A stretch of DNA of 64,000 nt from Streptomyces aureus (GCF_000725495.1 NZ_JNZD01000034.1:1-64000), one strand, 5' to 3'; shown: positions 35,695 to 45,393, numbered from the stretch's first letter. Numbers and translations are program-made. Notes: a model not told the origin generated them from the sequence alone.

Positions 35695-37529
35695 CGCCGG
35701 TCGTCCTTTCCGGGGTCGGTGTGGGTGGCCCACTCCAGCAGGCCGATGAAGGCGCGGTTCAGCAGCGCCGAGTCCGCCGGCCGCAGCGGGCGCTGGGCCA
35801 TCAGCAGCGCCTGTCCGTACAGGGACTCCGTGGCCGTACCGATCAGCTCCGGGTCGCCGAGCGAACTGATCCGGCGGATCAGCGGGTTGAGGTGGTTGAG
35901 GACCAGACGCGCGCGCGGGGTGCTGCCGCGCAGCGAGCCGAGAATGCCCGCCCACAGGTCGTCGGCCTGCTCCTCGGCCTCCGCACGGGCCTGCTCGTGC
36001 CGGGCCGCCCGGTCGTCCAGATGCAGGGCCGGCACCGACAGCGGATGGAACGCGCGCAGCACCACGTCGCAGTTCAGCGGGTCGAGCCGGGACCGCGCGG
36101 CCGCGAGGAAGCCCGCCAGCGCCAGCTCCTCGGCCGGGTCCACCGTGTCCAGGTGGGCCGTGACGGTGTCCGCGTCCAGCTCCGAGACGGCCGTGCCCGG
36201 ACGCACGGCGGGCAGCGCCTCGACCAGCTCGCTGTCGTACGTGTAGCCGCCGTTGACGACCCCGACCCCCTGCGCGGAGGCGATCGGCGCGACCTGCCGG
36301 TACTCCTCGACGGTCCGCGTGAAGTGCACCACCGGGTGCCGCTGCGCGAACTCCTCCAGGGACAGCCGACCGTCGCTCGTCTCGAACGGCAGCCACGGCA
36401 GCATCGTGCGCAGCATCTCGGGGTCGTGCCGCGCCAGCGACTTCACCCCCAGGTGGTGCACGGACAGGAAGGCGGCCAGCCGCTCCGGGTCGTTCGCCGC
36501 CAGCCCGGTCAGCCAGGACCGGATGCGCTCGCCGAGCGCCTCCCGCACGGCGGCGAGCGTCTCGTCCTCGTACAGCGACTCGCGGGACGCCGTGGGCCGC
36601 AGACTGTCCGTGTCGAGGACGCAGCGCACGAAGAACGCCCAGTCGGGCAGCAGCTGTTCGGCCCGCTCGGTGAGCAGCATGCCCTTCAGGTGCACCCGGT
36701 GGCTCGCGCGCTGCGCGGGCGAGACCGCCGTCGGCAGGACGTAGGCCACGCCCCGGACACCGGCGAGCGGCACGTCCAGGTCGATCGAGTCCAGCGGAGT
36801 GAATCCGAACAGCTCCCGGCAGTGCCGGGCCAGGGCGACCCGGCGTCCGGCCGGGCTCGGGTAGGGCCGGTCCCAGGGCGCGGGAAGGTCCGCGACCGGC
36901 TCGTCGCCGACACGTACGTCGTACGGCAGCAGGGCCCCGAAGTCGCGCGCCAGCGTCCGCACCCGCTCCGGGCTCAGCCACTCGCCGGCCCCGGCCCGCG
37001 CCACCAGGTGCACGGTGGTCCCGGGCTCGGCCCGCGCCTCCCGGGGCAGGGTGCGCACGGTGTACGAGCCGTCGTCGGCCGCGGTCCACTCGACCGGCAC
37101 CGCGTCGGGCGTCCGGGCGCTGAGGCTGACCACCCGGATCCGCTCGGCGACGACGAAGCACGCCAGCAGCCCGATGCCGAACTGGCCGAGGAAGTCCGAA
37201 CGCGCCGACTCCAGGCCGTCGTTCCGCTTGGAGCTGCGGCCGATGGTCGCCAGCAGGCTGTGCACGTCGGACTCGGTGAGCCCGACGCCGGAGTCCTCCA
37301 CCCGCAGGGTCCCGCCTTCGGCGTACAGCCGTACCGCGGCCGGCGCGTCCGGCTGCTCGGCGCGCCGCGCGGTGATCGCGTCGACGGCGTTCTGCAGCAG
37401 CTCGCGCAGATAGACCTTCGGGCTGGAGTAGAGGTGATGGGAGAGGAGGTCGACCAGACCGCGCAGGTCGACCTGGAACGTGTGAGGTGACGGGGAGGCC
37501 TGGGACGGCTGTGAGGTCTGGGAGTCCAT
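35691..37529 (-). CDS. HSP90/HtpG-like chaperone
   Basis: 612 residues from an ATG, close to HtpG length. The N-terminal GHKL ATPase has YLRELLQNAVDAI (the Glu-Asn motif), VEDSGVGLTESD and GQFGIGLLACFVVAERI. The middle domain shows HRVHLKGMLLTERAEQLLPD and an Arg-rich CVLDTDSLRPTASRESL segment like the HtpG catalytic region. The C-terminal dimerisation part is recognisable only by length (LVLNHLNPLIRRISSL). It ends in DPGKDDRR, with no EEVD tail. Expected to be a cytosolic ATP-driven chaperone. Confidence 0.9.
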   Translation of the reverse strand: MDSQTSQPSQASPSPHTFQVDLRGLVDLLSHHLYSSPKVYLRELLQNAVDAITARRAEQPDAPAAVRLYAEGGTLRVEDSGVGLTESDVHSLLATIGRSSKRNDGLESARSDFLGQFGIGLLACFVVAERIRVVSLSARTPDAVPVEWTAADDGSYTVRTLPREARAEPGTTVHLVARAGAGEWLSPERVRTLARDFGALLPYDVRVGDEPVADLPAPWDRPYPSPAGRRVALARHCRELFGFTPLDSIDLDVPLAGVRGVAYVLPTAVSPAQRASHRVHLKGMLLTERAEQLLPDWAFFVRCVLDTDSLRPTASRESLYEDETLAAVREALGERIRSWLTGLAANDPERLAAFLSVHHLGVKSLARHDPEMLRTMLPWLPFETSDGRLSLEEFAQRHPVVHFTRTVEEYRQVAPIASAQGVGVVNGGYTYDSELVEALPAVRPGTAVSELDADTVTAHLDTVDPAEELALAGFLAAARSRLDPLNCDVVLRAFHPLSVPALHLDDRAARHEQARAEAEEQADDLWAGILGSLRGSTPRARLVLNHLNPLIRRISSLGDPELIGTATESLYGQALLMAQRPLRPADSALLNRAFIGLLEWATHTDPGKDDRR

Positions 37530-37695
37530 CGTCGCTGCGCCGGTCGGTGGGGGGACGGGCGACGGCGCGGGGTCGGGCGGTCCCGGGGGAGGTGACCGCG
37601 AAGAGGGCCGGAGCGCGTCATCCTAGGCCCGGAACCAGCCGTCTGACCAGCGGATTTCCAGGACGTATACGGCAATGTCAGTGCGGTGGTGTGCA

Positions 37696-40600
37696 ATGGA
37701 TCTCGTGCCCGTGCTCGAAGAACCACTGAAGAAGGCGCTCGGTGCCGCCACCGCGAAGGTGATGGCCGAGCACCTCGGCCTGCACACCGTCGGCGACCTG
37801 CTGCACCACTACCCCCGCAGATACGAGGAGCGCGGGCAGCTCACCCACCTCGCCGACCTGCCGATGGACGAGCACGTGACGGTGGTCGCCCAGGTCGCCG
37901 ACGCCCGGCTGCACACCTTCGCCTCCGCCAAGGCGCCCCGCGGCAAGGGCCAGCGCCTGGAGGTCACCATCACGGACGGCAGCGGCCGCGTCCAGCTGGT
38001 CTTCTTCGGCAACGGCGTGCACAAGCCCCACAAGGACCTGCTGCCCGGCACCCGCGCGATGTTCTCCGGCAAGGTCTCCGTCTTCAACCGCCGCCTCCAG
38101 CTCGCCCACCCCGCCTACGAACTGCTGCGCGGCGAGGACGACGAGGCCGCGGAGAGCGTCGACAGCTGGGCCGGCGCCCTCATCCCGATCTACCCGGCCA
38201 CCGCCAAGCTGGAGTCCTGGAAGATCGCCAAGTCCGTGCAGACGGTGCTGCCCAGCGCCCAGCAGGCGGTCGACCCCCTCCCGGACCCGCTGCGCGACGG
38301 CCGCGGCCTGGTGAGCCTCCCCGAGGCCCTCCTCAAGATCCACCGCCCGGGCACCAAGGCCGACATCCACGACGCCCGCGCCCGCCTCAAGTGGGACGAG
38401 GCCTTCGTCCTCCAGGTCGCCCTGGCCCGCCGCCGGCACGCCGACACCCAGCTCCCGGCCGTCGCCCGCAAGCCCCTGCCCGACGGCCTGCTGACCGCCT
38501 TCGACGCCCGGCTGCCCTTCACCCTCACCGAGGGCCAGCAGAAGGTCTCCCGCGAGATCTTCGACGGCCTCGCCACCGAACACCCGATGCACCGCCTGCT
38601 CCAGGGAGAGGTGGGTTCCGGGAAGGCCCAGCCTCTTGACGCGACCGTGCTGACACCCACGGGCTTCCGGCGGATGGGGGACCTGAGGGAGGGCGACGAG
38701 GTTGTCGTGCCCGACGGCGGGACCGCCCTGATCGACGGAGTCTTCCCTCAGGGAGTGAGGGATGTCTGGCGCATGGTCCTCTCCGACGGAAGTTCCGTGG
38801 AGTGCGACGACGAGCATCTCTGGATCGTCGACACCAGTTGTGGCTGGCACCGGGGACAGACGCCCAAGACCCTGACCACCCGGGAGATCCGGCTCGACAC
38901 GTTCAAGGCGAACGGATCGTCGAAGTGGTACGTCCCCGTCGCGGCTCCCGTCGATCTCGGACTGGAGGCCGGGTTGCCACTCGATCCCTATCTGCTCGGG
39001 CTTCTGCTGGGCGACGGTTCGTTCCGGCACAACCTCCGCCTGTCCACGATCGATGACGAGATCCGCGAGGCGGCGGCAGGCGCTGTCGCGCCCGACTGCC
39101 GTCTGGTCCCGGTGACCGGATCCCGCTGCGACTACACGATTCAGTTGAAAGAGCGGGCCGGAGGTGTTCGGAATCCCGTGATCCAGGCGCTGCGGGACCT
39201 GGATCTGTGGGGAACGACGTCTCACAGCAAATTCGTCCCCGAGAAATTCAAGAACACGTCGATCAAGAACAGACTCGCCCTCCTTCAAGGGCTGCTGGAC
39301 ACGGACGGCACGGTGCAGAAGAACGGGATGAGTATCTCCTTCTGCTCTGTTTCGCCCAGGCTCGCAGAGGACGTCGCGTGGCTCGTGCGCTCACTCGGCG
39401 GCCGAGCCCGGGTGTTGCCCAAGAAGGCCGCCTTCAATGTCTCGGTGGCAATGCCTGACGAATACGCACCGTTCCAGCTGTCCCGCAAGGCTGACCGGGT
39501 CCGCCTTCGTCCGAAATACAACACGTTCCGACGCGGCGTTCGGGCTGTCGAATATGTGGGCCGCAAACCGGTCCAGTGCATCAGCGTCGCTCACCCGAGC
39601 CACGCCTACGTCACCGACAACTTCACAGTCACGCACAACACGATGGTCGCCCTGCGGGCCATGCTCGCCGTCGTCGACGCGGGTGGGCAGGCCGCCATGC
39701 TCGCGCCCACCGAGGTGCTCGCCCAGCAGCACCACCGTTCGGTCACCGAGATGATGGGCGAGCTGGCCCAGGGCGGCATGCTCGGCGGGGCCGAGCACGC
39801 GACGAAGGTCGTGCTGCTCACCGGCTCCATGGGCGCGGCGGCCCGCCGCCAGGCGCTGCTCGACCTGGTCACCGGCGAGGCCGGGATCGTGATCGGCACC
39901 CACGCGCTGATCGAGGACAAGGTGCAGTTCCACGATCTGGGCCTGGTCGTCGTCGACGAACAGCACCGCTTCGGGGTCGAGCAGCGCGACGCCCTGCGCG
40001 GCAAGGGCAAACAGCCCCCGCACCTGCTCGTCATGACCGCCACCCCCATCCCGCGCACGGTCGCCATGACGGTCTTCGGCGACCTCGAGACCTCGGTCCT
40101 CGACCAGCTCCCCGCCGGCCGTTCGCCGATCGCCAGCCATGTCGTCCCGGCCGCCGACAAACCCCATTTCCTCGCCCGCGCGTGGGAGCGCGTGCGCGAG
40201 GAGGTGGAGAACGGCCACCAGGCGTACGTCGTCTGCCCCCGCATCGGCGACGAGGAGGACGACCCGAAGAAGGGCGCCCGGAAGAAGTCCCCCGAGGACG
40301 AGGCGGAGAAGCGCCCGCCGCTGGCCGTCCTGGACGTCGCCGACCAGCTCGCCAAGGGCCCCCTCCAGGGCCTGCGGGTCGAGGTCCTGCACGGCAGGAT
40401 GCACCCGGACGACAAGGACGCCGTGATGCGCCGCTTCGCCGCGGGCGAGACCCACGTCCTGGTCGCCACCACCGTCATCGAGGTCGGGGTGAACGTACCG
40501 AACGCGACCGCCATGGTGATCATGGACGCCGACCGCTTCGGCGTCTCCCAGCTCCACCAGCTGCGCGGCCGGGTCGGCCGCGGCTCGGCGGCGGGCCTGT

Positions 40601-40926
40601 GCCTGCTGGTCTCCGAGATGCCCGAGGCGAGCCCCGCCCGGCAGCGGCTGAACGCGGTGGCCTCCACCCTGGACGGCTTCGAGCTCTCCCGCATCGACCT
40701 CGAACAGCGCCGCGAGGGCGACGTCCTCGGCCAGGCCCAATCCGGCGTCCGCTCCTCGCTGCGGATGCTCGCCGTCATCGAGGACGAGGAGATCATCGCC
40801 GAGGCCCGCGACGAGGCCACCGCGGTCGTCGCCGCGGACCCTGACCTCACGGACCTGCCCGGCCTGCGCGTCGCCCTGGACGCCCTCCTGGACGAGGAAC
40901 GGGAGCAGTACCTGGACAAGGGCTGA
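37696..40926 (+). CDS. recG: ATP-dependent DNA helicase RecG, intein-containing precursor
   Basis: 1076 residues from the ATG at 37696, where homology starts (DLVPVLEEPLKKALG); an ATG at 37675 adds seven residues. RecG remodels stalled forks and branch-migrates Holliday junctions. The wedge/OB domain covers residues ~1-270. The superfamily 2 Walker A reads GEVGSGK followed by the intein and then TMVALRAML. After it come the DEQH-type VVVDEQHRFGVEQRDAL, TATPIPRT, and the helicase C motifs including QLRGRVGRG. Removing residues 311-648 leaves a 738-residue RecG of normal size. The extein is GC-rich and the intein noticeably less so. Confidence 0.97.
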   Translation: MDLVPVLEEPLKKALGAATAKVMAEHLGLHTVGDLLHHYPRRYEERGQLTHLADLPMDEHVTVVAQVADARLHTFASAKAPRGKGQRLEVTITDGSGRVQLVFFGNGVHKPHKDLLPGTRAMFSGKVSVFNRRLQLAHPAYELLRGEDDEAAESVDSWAGALIPIYPATAKLESWKIAKSVQTVLPSAQQAVDPLPDPLRDGRGLVSLPEALLKIHRPGTKADIHDARARLKWDEAFVLQVALARRRHADTQLPAVARKPLPDGLLTAFDARLPFTLTEGQQKVSREIFDGLATEHPMHRLLQGEVGSGKAQPLDATVLTPTGFRRMGDLREGDEVVVPDGGTALIDGVFPQGVRDVWRMVLSDGSSVECDDEHLWIVDTSCGWHRGQTPKTLTTREIRLDTFKANGSSKWYVPVAAPVDLGLEAGLPLDPYLLGLLLGDGSFRHNLRLSTIDDEIREAAAGAVAPDCRLVPVTGSRCDYTIQLKERAGGVRNPVIQALRDLDLWGTTSHSKFVPEKFKNTSIKNRLALLQGLLDTDGTVQKNGMSISFCSVSPRLAEDVAWLVRSLGGRARVLPKKAAFNVSVAMPDEYAPFQLSRKADRVRLRPKYNTFRRGVRAVEYVGRKPVQCISVAHPSHAYVTDNFTVTHNTMVALRAMLAVVDAGGQAAMLAPTEVLAQQHHRSVTEMMGELAQGGMLGGAEHATKVVLLTGSMGAAARRQALLDLVTGEAGIVIGTHALIEDKVQFHDLGLVVVDEQHRFGVEQRDALRGKGKQPPHLLVMTATPIPRTVAMTVFGDLETSVLDQLPAGRSPIASHVVPAADKPHFLARAWERVREEVENGHQAYVVCPRIGDEEDDPKKGARKKSPEDEAEKRPPLAVLDVADQLAKGPLQGLRVEVLHGRMHPDDKDAVMRRFAAGETHVLVATTVIEVGVNVPNATAMVIMDADRFGVSQLHQLRGRVGRGSAAGLCLLVSEMPEASPARQRLNAVASTLDGFELSRIDLEQRREGDVLGQAQSGVRSSLRMLAVIEDEEIIAEARDEATAVVAADPDLTDLPGLRVALDALLDEEREQYLDKG
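38626..39639 (+). other. class 3 intein with LAGLIDADG homing endonuclease, in RecG Walker A
   Basis: 338 residues between the Lys and Thr of GSGK/T. The first residue is Ala (AQPLDATVLTPTG), so the usual N-terminal nucleophile is absent. The Trp-Cys-Thr set that defines class 3 inteins is complete: Trp66 in CDDEHLW (block B position 12), Cys318 in KPVQCISV (block F position 4) and Thr336 in the closing VTHN (block G position 5). Asn338 is the cyclising residue and Thr is the +1 residue. Two endonuclease motifs, YLLGLLLGDGS near residue 122 and LLQGLLDTDGT near 219, keep their acidic residues, so nicking activity is likely intact. Confidence 0.96.
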
Positions 40927-40993
40927 GCGGCGCCGACCGTCCGGCGGCTGAGAGACTGGGAGGAACCGACCACCCCCAGCGCAAAGGACCCTC

Positions 40994-41581
40994 ATGACCC
41001 GCGTGATCGCCGGCCGGGCCGGCGGACGCCGTCTGGCCGTCCCGCCGGGCACCGGCACCCGGCCCACCTCCGACCGGGCGCGCGAGGGCCTCTTCTCCAC
41101 CTGGGAGTCCCTGCTCGGCGGCCCGCTGGAGGGCGAGCGCGTGCTCGACCTGTACGCCGGCTCCGGCGCCGTCGGCCTGGAGGCGCTCAGCCGCGGCGCC
41201 GGGCACACCCTGCTCGTCGAGGCGGACGCCCGCGCCGCCCGGGTCATCCGCGACAACGTGAGGACGCTGGGCCTGCCCGGCGCCGAGGTCAGAGCGGGCA
41301 AAGCGGAGCAGATCGTGCGCACGGCGCCGCCCTCGGAGCCGTACGACCTGGTCTTCCTCGACCCTCCGTACGTCGTTCCGGACGACGATCTTCGGGAGAT
41401 TCTGCTCACACTCCGCACGGAGGGCTGGCTCGCGGAGGAAGCGCTCGTCACCGTGGAGCGCAGCACCAGAGGCGGTGAATTCGGCTGGCCCGAGGGTTTT
41501 GAGGCCCTCAGGGCCCGTCGCTACGGCGAGGGCACCTTTTGGTACGGTCGCGCCGCCTCAACGTGCGAAGACGCACGATGA
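40994..41581 (+). CDS. rsmD: 16S rRNA (guanine(966)-N(2))-methyltransferase
   Basis: 195 residues from an ATG. It methylates G966 of 16S rRNA in the 30S subunit. The N-terminus [13 protein letters not shown], the SAM motif [18 protein letters not shown] near residue 52 and the catalytic LVFLDPPY near residue 125 are present. The stop overlaps a possible upstream ATG of coaD, and rsmD-coaD is a very common pair. Confidence 0.95.
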   Translation: MTRVIAGRAGGRRLAVPPGTGTRPTSDRAREGLFSTWESLLGGPLEGERVLDLYAGSGAVGLEALSRGAGHTLLVEADARAARVIRDNVRTLGLPGAEVRAGKAEQIVRTAPPSEPYDLVFLDPPYVVPDDDLREILLTLRTEGWLAEEALVTVERSTRGGEFGWPEGFEALRARRYGEGTFWYGRAASTCEDAR

Positions 41582-41607
41582 CCGGACCGGAGAGCGAGGG
41601 ACCACTG

Positions 41608-42087
41608 TTGCGCCGCGCCGTCTGTCCGGGGTCATTCGACCCCATCACCAACGGACATCTCGACATCATCGCCCGCGCCTCCGCGCTGTACGACGTCGTG
41701 CACGTCGTCGTGATGATCAATCAGTCCAAGAAGGGCCTGTTCACGGTCGACGAGCGGATCGAGCTGATCCGCGAGGTCACGGCCGAGTTCGGCAACGTCC
41801 AGGTCGAGGCCTACCACGGCCTCCTCGTCGACTACTGCAAGCAGCGGGACATCCCGGCCATCGTCAAGGGCCTCCGCGCGGTCAGCGACTTCGACTACGA
41901 ACTCCAGATGGCCCAGATGAACAACGGCCTCTCGGGCGTCGAGACCCTGTTCATCCCGACCAGTCCCACCTACAGCTTCCTGTCCTCCTCGCTGGTCAAG
42001 GAGGTCGCGAACTGGGGCGGCGACATCTCGCACCTGGTGCCGCCGGTGGTCCTGGAAGCCCTCACGGAGCGGCTCGGCCAGGACTGA
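41608..42087 (+). CDS. coaD: phosphopantetheine adenylyltransferase
   Basis: 159 residues from a TTG at 41608, which fits family length and has GAGGGA upstream; an ATG at 41578 overlapping the rsmD stop would add ten residues. It makes dephospho-CoA from phosphopantetheine and ATP. The nucleotidyltransferase motifs are [16 protein letters not shown] near residue 5, [14 protein letters not shown] near residue 86 and the [13 protein letters not shown] loop near residue 125. Confidence 0.95.
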   Translation: MRRAVCPGSFDPITNGHLDIIARASALYDVVHVVVMINQSKKGLFTVDERIELIREVTAEFGNVQVEAYHGLLVDYCKQRDIPAIVKGLRAVSDFDYELQMAQMNNGLSGVETLFIPTSPTYSFLSSSLVKEVANWGGDISHLVPPVVLEALTERLGQD

Positions 42088-42185
42088 GCGACTGACAGTC
42101 CGTCACCCGGTGTCGGCCGGTGCGGGAGTGGTCGTACAGTCGTCCCGTCCGTCTCCAACACAGCTGTAGAGAGTGGCGAGCACCG

Positions 42186-43259
42186 GTGGACGTTCAGAAG
42201 AAGCTCGACGAGATCGTCGCGGCGGTCGGCAGCGCCCGCTCCATGCCCATGTCGGCGTCGTGCGTGGTCAACCGCGCCGAACTGCTCTCGATGCTGGAGG
42301 AGGTGCGCCAGGCCCTGCCCGGCTCGCTCGCCCAGGCGCAGGAGCTGATCGGCGGCCGCGAGGAGATGGTCGAGCGGGCCCGTCAGGAGGCCGAGCGGAT
42401 CATCGAGACCGCGCACGCCGAGCGCGGGTCGCTGATCTCCGACACCGAGGTCGCCCGCCGTTCGCAGAACGAGGCGGACCGCATCCTGAACGAGTCCCGC
42501 AAGGAGGCCGAGGAGATCCGCGCGGAGGCCGACGACTACGTCGACTCCCAGCTCGCCAACTTCGAGGTCGTCCTCACCAAGACCCTCGGTTCCGTCGGCC
42601 GCGGCCGCGAGAAGCTCCTCGGCACCGGTCCCGGCCTCGACGAGGAGGGCTACGAGGACGAGGACGCCCCCGAGCGCAGCTACGACCCGGACACCCTGCG
42701 CCGCAACGCCGACGAATACGTCGACGCCAAGCTCGGCGCCTTCGAGGCCGTCCTCGCCAAGACCCTGGAGGCCGTCGGCCGCGGCCGGGACAAGCTCCAG
42801 GGCCGAACCGCCACCGACGACCTCGGCACGCTCGGTTCCTTCGGCGACGACGGGACGCCCGGGGCGCACACCAGCGACGCCGACTACCTCGCCGGCCTCG
42901 CCGAGCTCGCGGACGAGCCCGAGCAGGCCCCCCGGACCCCGGAACCGGCCTCCCAGCCGTCCTACGGGCAGCAGGACGCCTACGCCTATCAGCAGCAGGC
43001 CGACCCCTACGGCTACCAGCAGCAGTACGCCCAGCAGCAGGACGCCTACGGCTACCAGCAGGCCGACCCGTACGCCGCCTACCAGCAGCAGGGCTACGAC
43101 CAGCAGGGGTACGACCAGAACCAGCAGGTCTACGGCCAGCAGCAGGGTCACGCCATGGACCAGCAGAACCATCCCCTCGACGAGGTCAGCCTCTTCGACA
43201 CCAGCATGATCAGCGCGGACCAGCTCAGGGCGTACGAGCAGGGGCGCGGCGGACACTGA
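42186..43259 (+). CDS. DivIVA-like coiled-coil protein with Gln/Tyr-rich tail
   Basis: 357 residues from a GTG; the longer frame upstream is non-coding in composition. Residues ~1-60 are a helical head with SCVVNRAELLSMLEEVRQALP, followed by a coiled coil (EEMVERARQEAERIIETA, then RILNESRKEAEEIRAEAD) similar to the F0F1 b-subunit/DivIVA type. Two near-identical helices around 120 and 180 (DSQLANFEVVLTKTLGSVGRGR and DAKLGAFEAVLAKTLEAVGRGR) are an internal duplication. The tail from ~250 is Gln/Tyr-rich. It is probably a cytoskeletal or scaffold protein; no role is established. It sits between coaD and DUF177-rpmF. Confidence 0.88.
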   Translation: MDVQKKLDEIVAAVGSARSMPMSASCVVNRAELLSMLEEVRQALPGSLAQAQELIGGREEMVERARQEAERIIETAHAERGSLISDTEVARRSQNEADRILNESRKEAEEIRAEADDYVDSQLANFEVVLTKTLGSVGRGREKLLGTGPGLDEEGYEDEDAPERSYDPDTLRRNADEYVDAKLGAFEAVLAKTLEAVGRGRDKLQGRTATDDLGTLGSFGDDGTPGAHTSDADYLAGLAELADEPEQAPRTPEPASQPSYGQQDAYAYQQQADPYGYQQQYAQQQDAYGYQQADPYAAYQQQGYDQQGYDQNQQVYGQQQGHAMDQQNHPLDEVSLFDTSMISADQLRAYEQGRGGH

Positions 43260-43455
43260 CCACGCGGTCAGGAGGGGCGCGAGCCGTCGCCCGGGGCGCG
43301 GCCACGGACCTGTCCGGGGAGCCGCCACGGACCGGATTGGGCCGAGAGCGAAAGGTCCAGTATCCTGGCTCTTCGGTCGCGTGTACGTCCGCGATCAGCG
43401 CTGCCCCAGGGACACCGAGGGCGGCGTTCCTCGAGTTGGAAGATCGAAAGCAGGA

Positions 43456-44100
43456 ATGGCTCTGAACGCCCGCCTCGACCACCGCAATCCTCTCGTGTTC
43501 GACACGCACGAGCTGGGGCGGCGTCCTGGCGCGCTGCAGCGCCTGACCCGCACGATCGACGCTCCCACGGACCTCGGGATCCAGGGAGTCATCGGAGTGC
43601 CGGAAGGCGCCCCGGTGGAGCTCGACCTCCGACTGGAGTCGGTCATGGAAGGGGTGCTTGTCACAGGCACCGCCCGTGCATCGGCGAAGGGGGAGTGCGT
43701 AAGGTGTCTGGAGCCGCTTGAGCAGGTGCTCGAAGCGGACTTCCAGGAGATGTTCTCGTACCCTGACGCCGATGACCGGGGCCGCCCCAAGGCGGAGCCG
43801 GTCGACGACGCCGAGGACGACGAGGAGACTCTCTTCCTCGAGGACGGCCTGTTCGACCTCGAACCCGTGCTGCGTGATGCGGTGGTGCTCGCACTGCCGA
43901 TGCAGCCGGTGTGCCAGGACGACTGCCCCGGCCTGTGCTCCGAATGCGGAGCCCGGCTGGCGGACGACCCGGACCACCACCATGACGCCGTCGACATCCG
44001 TTGGGCGGCACTGCAGGGACTCGCCGGTTCACTCGAAGATGGCGAGAAGGACGAGTTGAGCGGCGCCGAACCTGGCGTCGACGAGAAGCAGGAGAAGTAG
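43456..44100 (+). CDS. DUF177 (YceD-like) protein
   Basis: 214 residues from an ATG with AAAGCAGG upstream. DUF177 proteins precede rpmF across bacteria and in some species affect 23S rRNA levels. Visible are a conserved [17 protein letters not shown] region, an [21 protein letters not shown] motif and, after an acidic insert, a Cys cluster [19 protein letters not shown] suited to zinc binding. It is two bp before rpmF and co-transcribed. Confidence 0.94.
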   Translation: MALNARLDHRNPLVFDTHELGRRPGALQRLTRTIDAPTDLGIQGVIGVPEGAPVELDLRLESVMEGVLVTGTARASAKGECVRCLEPLEQVLEADFQEMFSYPDADDRGRPKAEPVDDAEDDEETLFLEDGLFDLEPVLRDAVVLALPMQPVCQDDCPGLCSECGARLADDPDHHHDAVDIRWAALQGLAGSLEDGEKDELSGAEPGVDEKQEK

Positions 44101-44102
44101 CC

Positions 44103-44276
44103 GTGGCTGTTCCGAAGCGGAAGATGTCGCGCAGCAACACGCGCCACCGCCGGTCGCAGTGGAAGGCTGCGGTCCCCACCCTGGTTGCGTGCGAGCGCTG
44201 CCACGAGCCCAAGCTGCAGCACATCGCGTGCCCGGCCTGTGGCACCTACAACAAGCGCCAGGTCCTCGAGGTCTGA
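44103..44276 (+). CDS. rpmF: 50S ribosomal protein L32, zinc-binding form
   Basis: 57 residues from a GTG, two bp after the DUF177 stop. [19 protein letters not shown] is the bL32 signature. CERC and CPAC form a zinc ribbon, marking the zinc-containing paralogue. The rnc gene follows 19 bp downstream. Confidence 0.97.
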   Translation: MAVPKRKMSRSNTRHRRSQWKAAVPTLVACERCHEPKLQHIACPACGTYNKRQVLEV

Positions 44277-44295
44277 GCGGCTGGTGAGAGGTCTG

Positions 44296-45162
44296 ATGTC
44301 TGACGCCAAGAAGCACTCTCCCCGCGCGAGCGGGGGCGGTCCGGCGGACAACACAGCCTCGTCCCACACGCTTCTGGAAGGGCGGCTCGGCTACAAGCTC
44401 GAGTCCGCCCTTCTGGTGCGTGCGCTGACCCACCGTTCCTTCGCGTACGAGAACGGCGGTCTGCCGACCAACGAGCGTCTGGAGTTCCTCGGGGACTCCG
44501 TGCTGGGCCTCGTGGTCACGGACACGCTGTACCGCACCCACCCGGACCTGCCCGAGGGCCAGTTGGCCAAGCTGCGGGCCGCGGTGGTCAATTCTCGTGC
44601 GCTGGCGGAGGTGGGGCGCGGCCTCGAACTCGGCTCCTTCATCCGGCTCGGCCGGGGCGAGGAAGGCACGGGAGGCCGGGACAAGGCGTCCATCCTCGCC
44701 GACACCCTCGAAGCGGTGATCGGCGCTGTCTATCTCGACCAGGGGCTGGAAGCGGCGGGCGAACTCGTCCACCGGCTCTTCGACCCGCTGATCGAGAAGT
44801 CCTCGAATCTCGGTGCCGGCCTGGACTGGAAGACCAGTCTCCAGGAGCTCACCGCGACCGAGGGGCTCGGGGTTCCCGAGTACCTGGTCTCGGAGACCGG
44901 CCCGGACCACGAGAAGGTCTTCACTGCTGCCGCCCGCGTCGGAGGCGTCTCGTACGGCACCGGCACCGGCCGCAGCAAGAAGGAGGCGGAGCAGCAGGCC
45001 GCGGAATCCGCGTGGCGTGCCATCCACTCCGCCGCGGACGAACGCGCGAAGTCGGCCCAGGCCGCCGAAGAGGTGGCCCGTGCCGCCCAGCAGGCGGCCC
45101 AGGACGGCGAGGAGACCGCCGACGTCTCCTCGACGCCGACGACCGACACGGCCACGGCCTGA
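44296..45162 (+). CDS. rnc: ribonuclease III
   Basis: 288 residues from the ATG at 44296, with GAGAGG seven nt upstream; a GTG at 44284 is possible. It processes rRNA and double-stranded mRNA, and in S. coelicolor (absB) it is needed for antibiotic production. The catalytic signature [13 protein letters not shown] is near residue 57 and [13 protein letters not shown] near residue 135. The C-terminal dsRNA-binding domain ([11 protein letters not shown] through [13 protein letters not shown]) precedes an acidic Ala/Thr tail of about 50 residues. Confidence 0.96.
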   Translation: MSDAKKHSPRASGGGPADNTASSHTLLEGRLGYKLESALLVRALTHRSFAYENGGLPTNERLEFLGDSVLGLVVTDTLYRTHPDLPEGQLAKLRAAVVNSRALAEVGRGLELGSFIRLGRGEEGTGGRDKASILADTLEAVIGAVYLDQGLEAAGELVHRLFDPLIEKSSNLGAGLDWKTSLQELTATEGLGVPEYLVSETGPDHEKVFTAAARVGGVSYGTGTGRSKKEAEQQAAESAWRAIHSAADERAKSAQAAEEVARAAQQAAQDGEETADVSSTPTTDTATA

Positions 45163-45180
45163 CTCCTTCGGCCGGCTGAA

Positions 45181-45201
45181 GTGCCGCGGCCTCCGCGGCA
45201 C
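45181..45201 (+). terminator. rnc terminator hairpin
   Basis: Perfect 9-bp stem GTGCCGCGG / CCGCGGCAC with a CCT loop, 18 bp after the rnc stop. Confidence 0.75.
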
Positions 45202-45393
45202 GGCCGGCACCCGTAGTACCCGCACCACCGGACCCCGCCCCGACGCTCACGCGCCGCGACGGGGTCCGAAGCGTTTTCCGGGCCGGGGGCCTTGAGCGGG
45301 GCCGGGGGACCGGGGCACCTGTCCGGGGTGCTTGGCGGGCCCCGGGCGGGTTTGCCGGAGCGTTCGGCGGGCCCGGGTGGGTTTGCGAGGATC

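Noticed and set aside
32050..36246. 1398-codon plus-strand frame across the repeat region and the TPR/HSP90 genes
   Set aside because: Antisense to two well-supported genes and extended by the repeats; no family signal.
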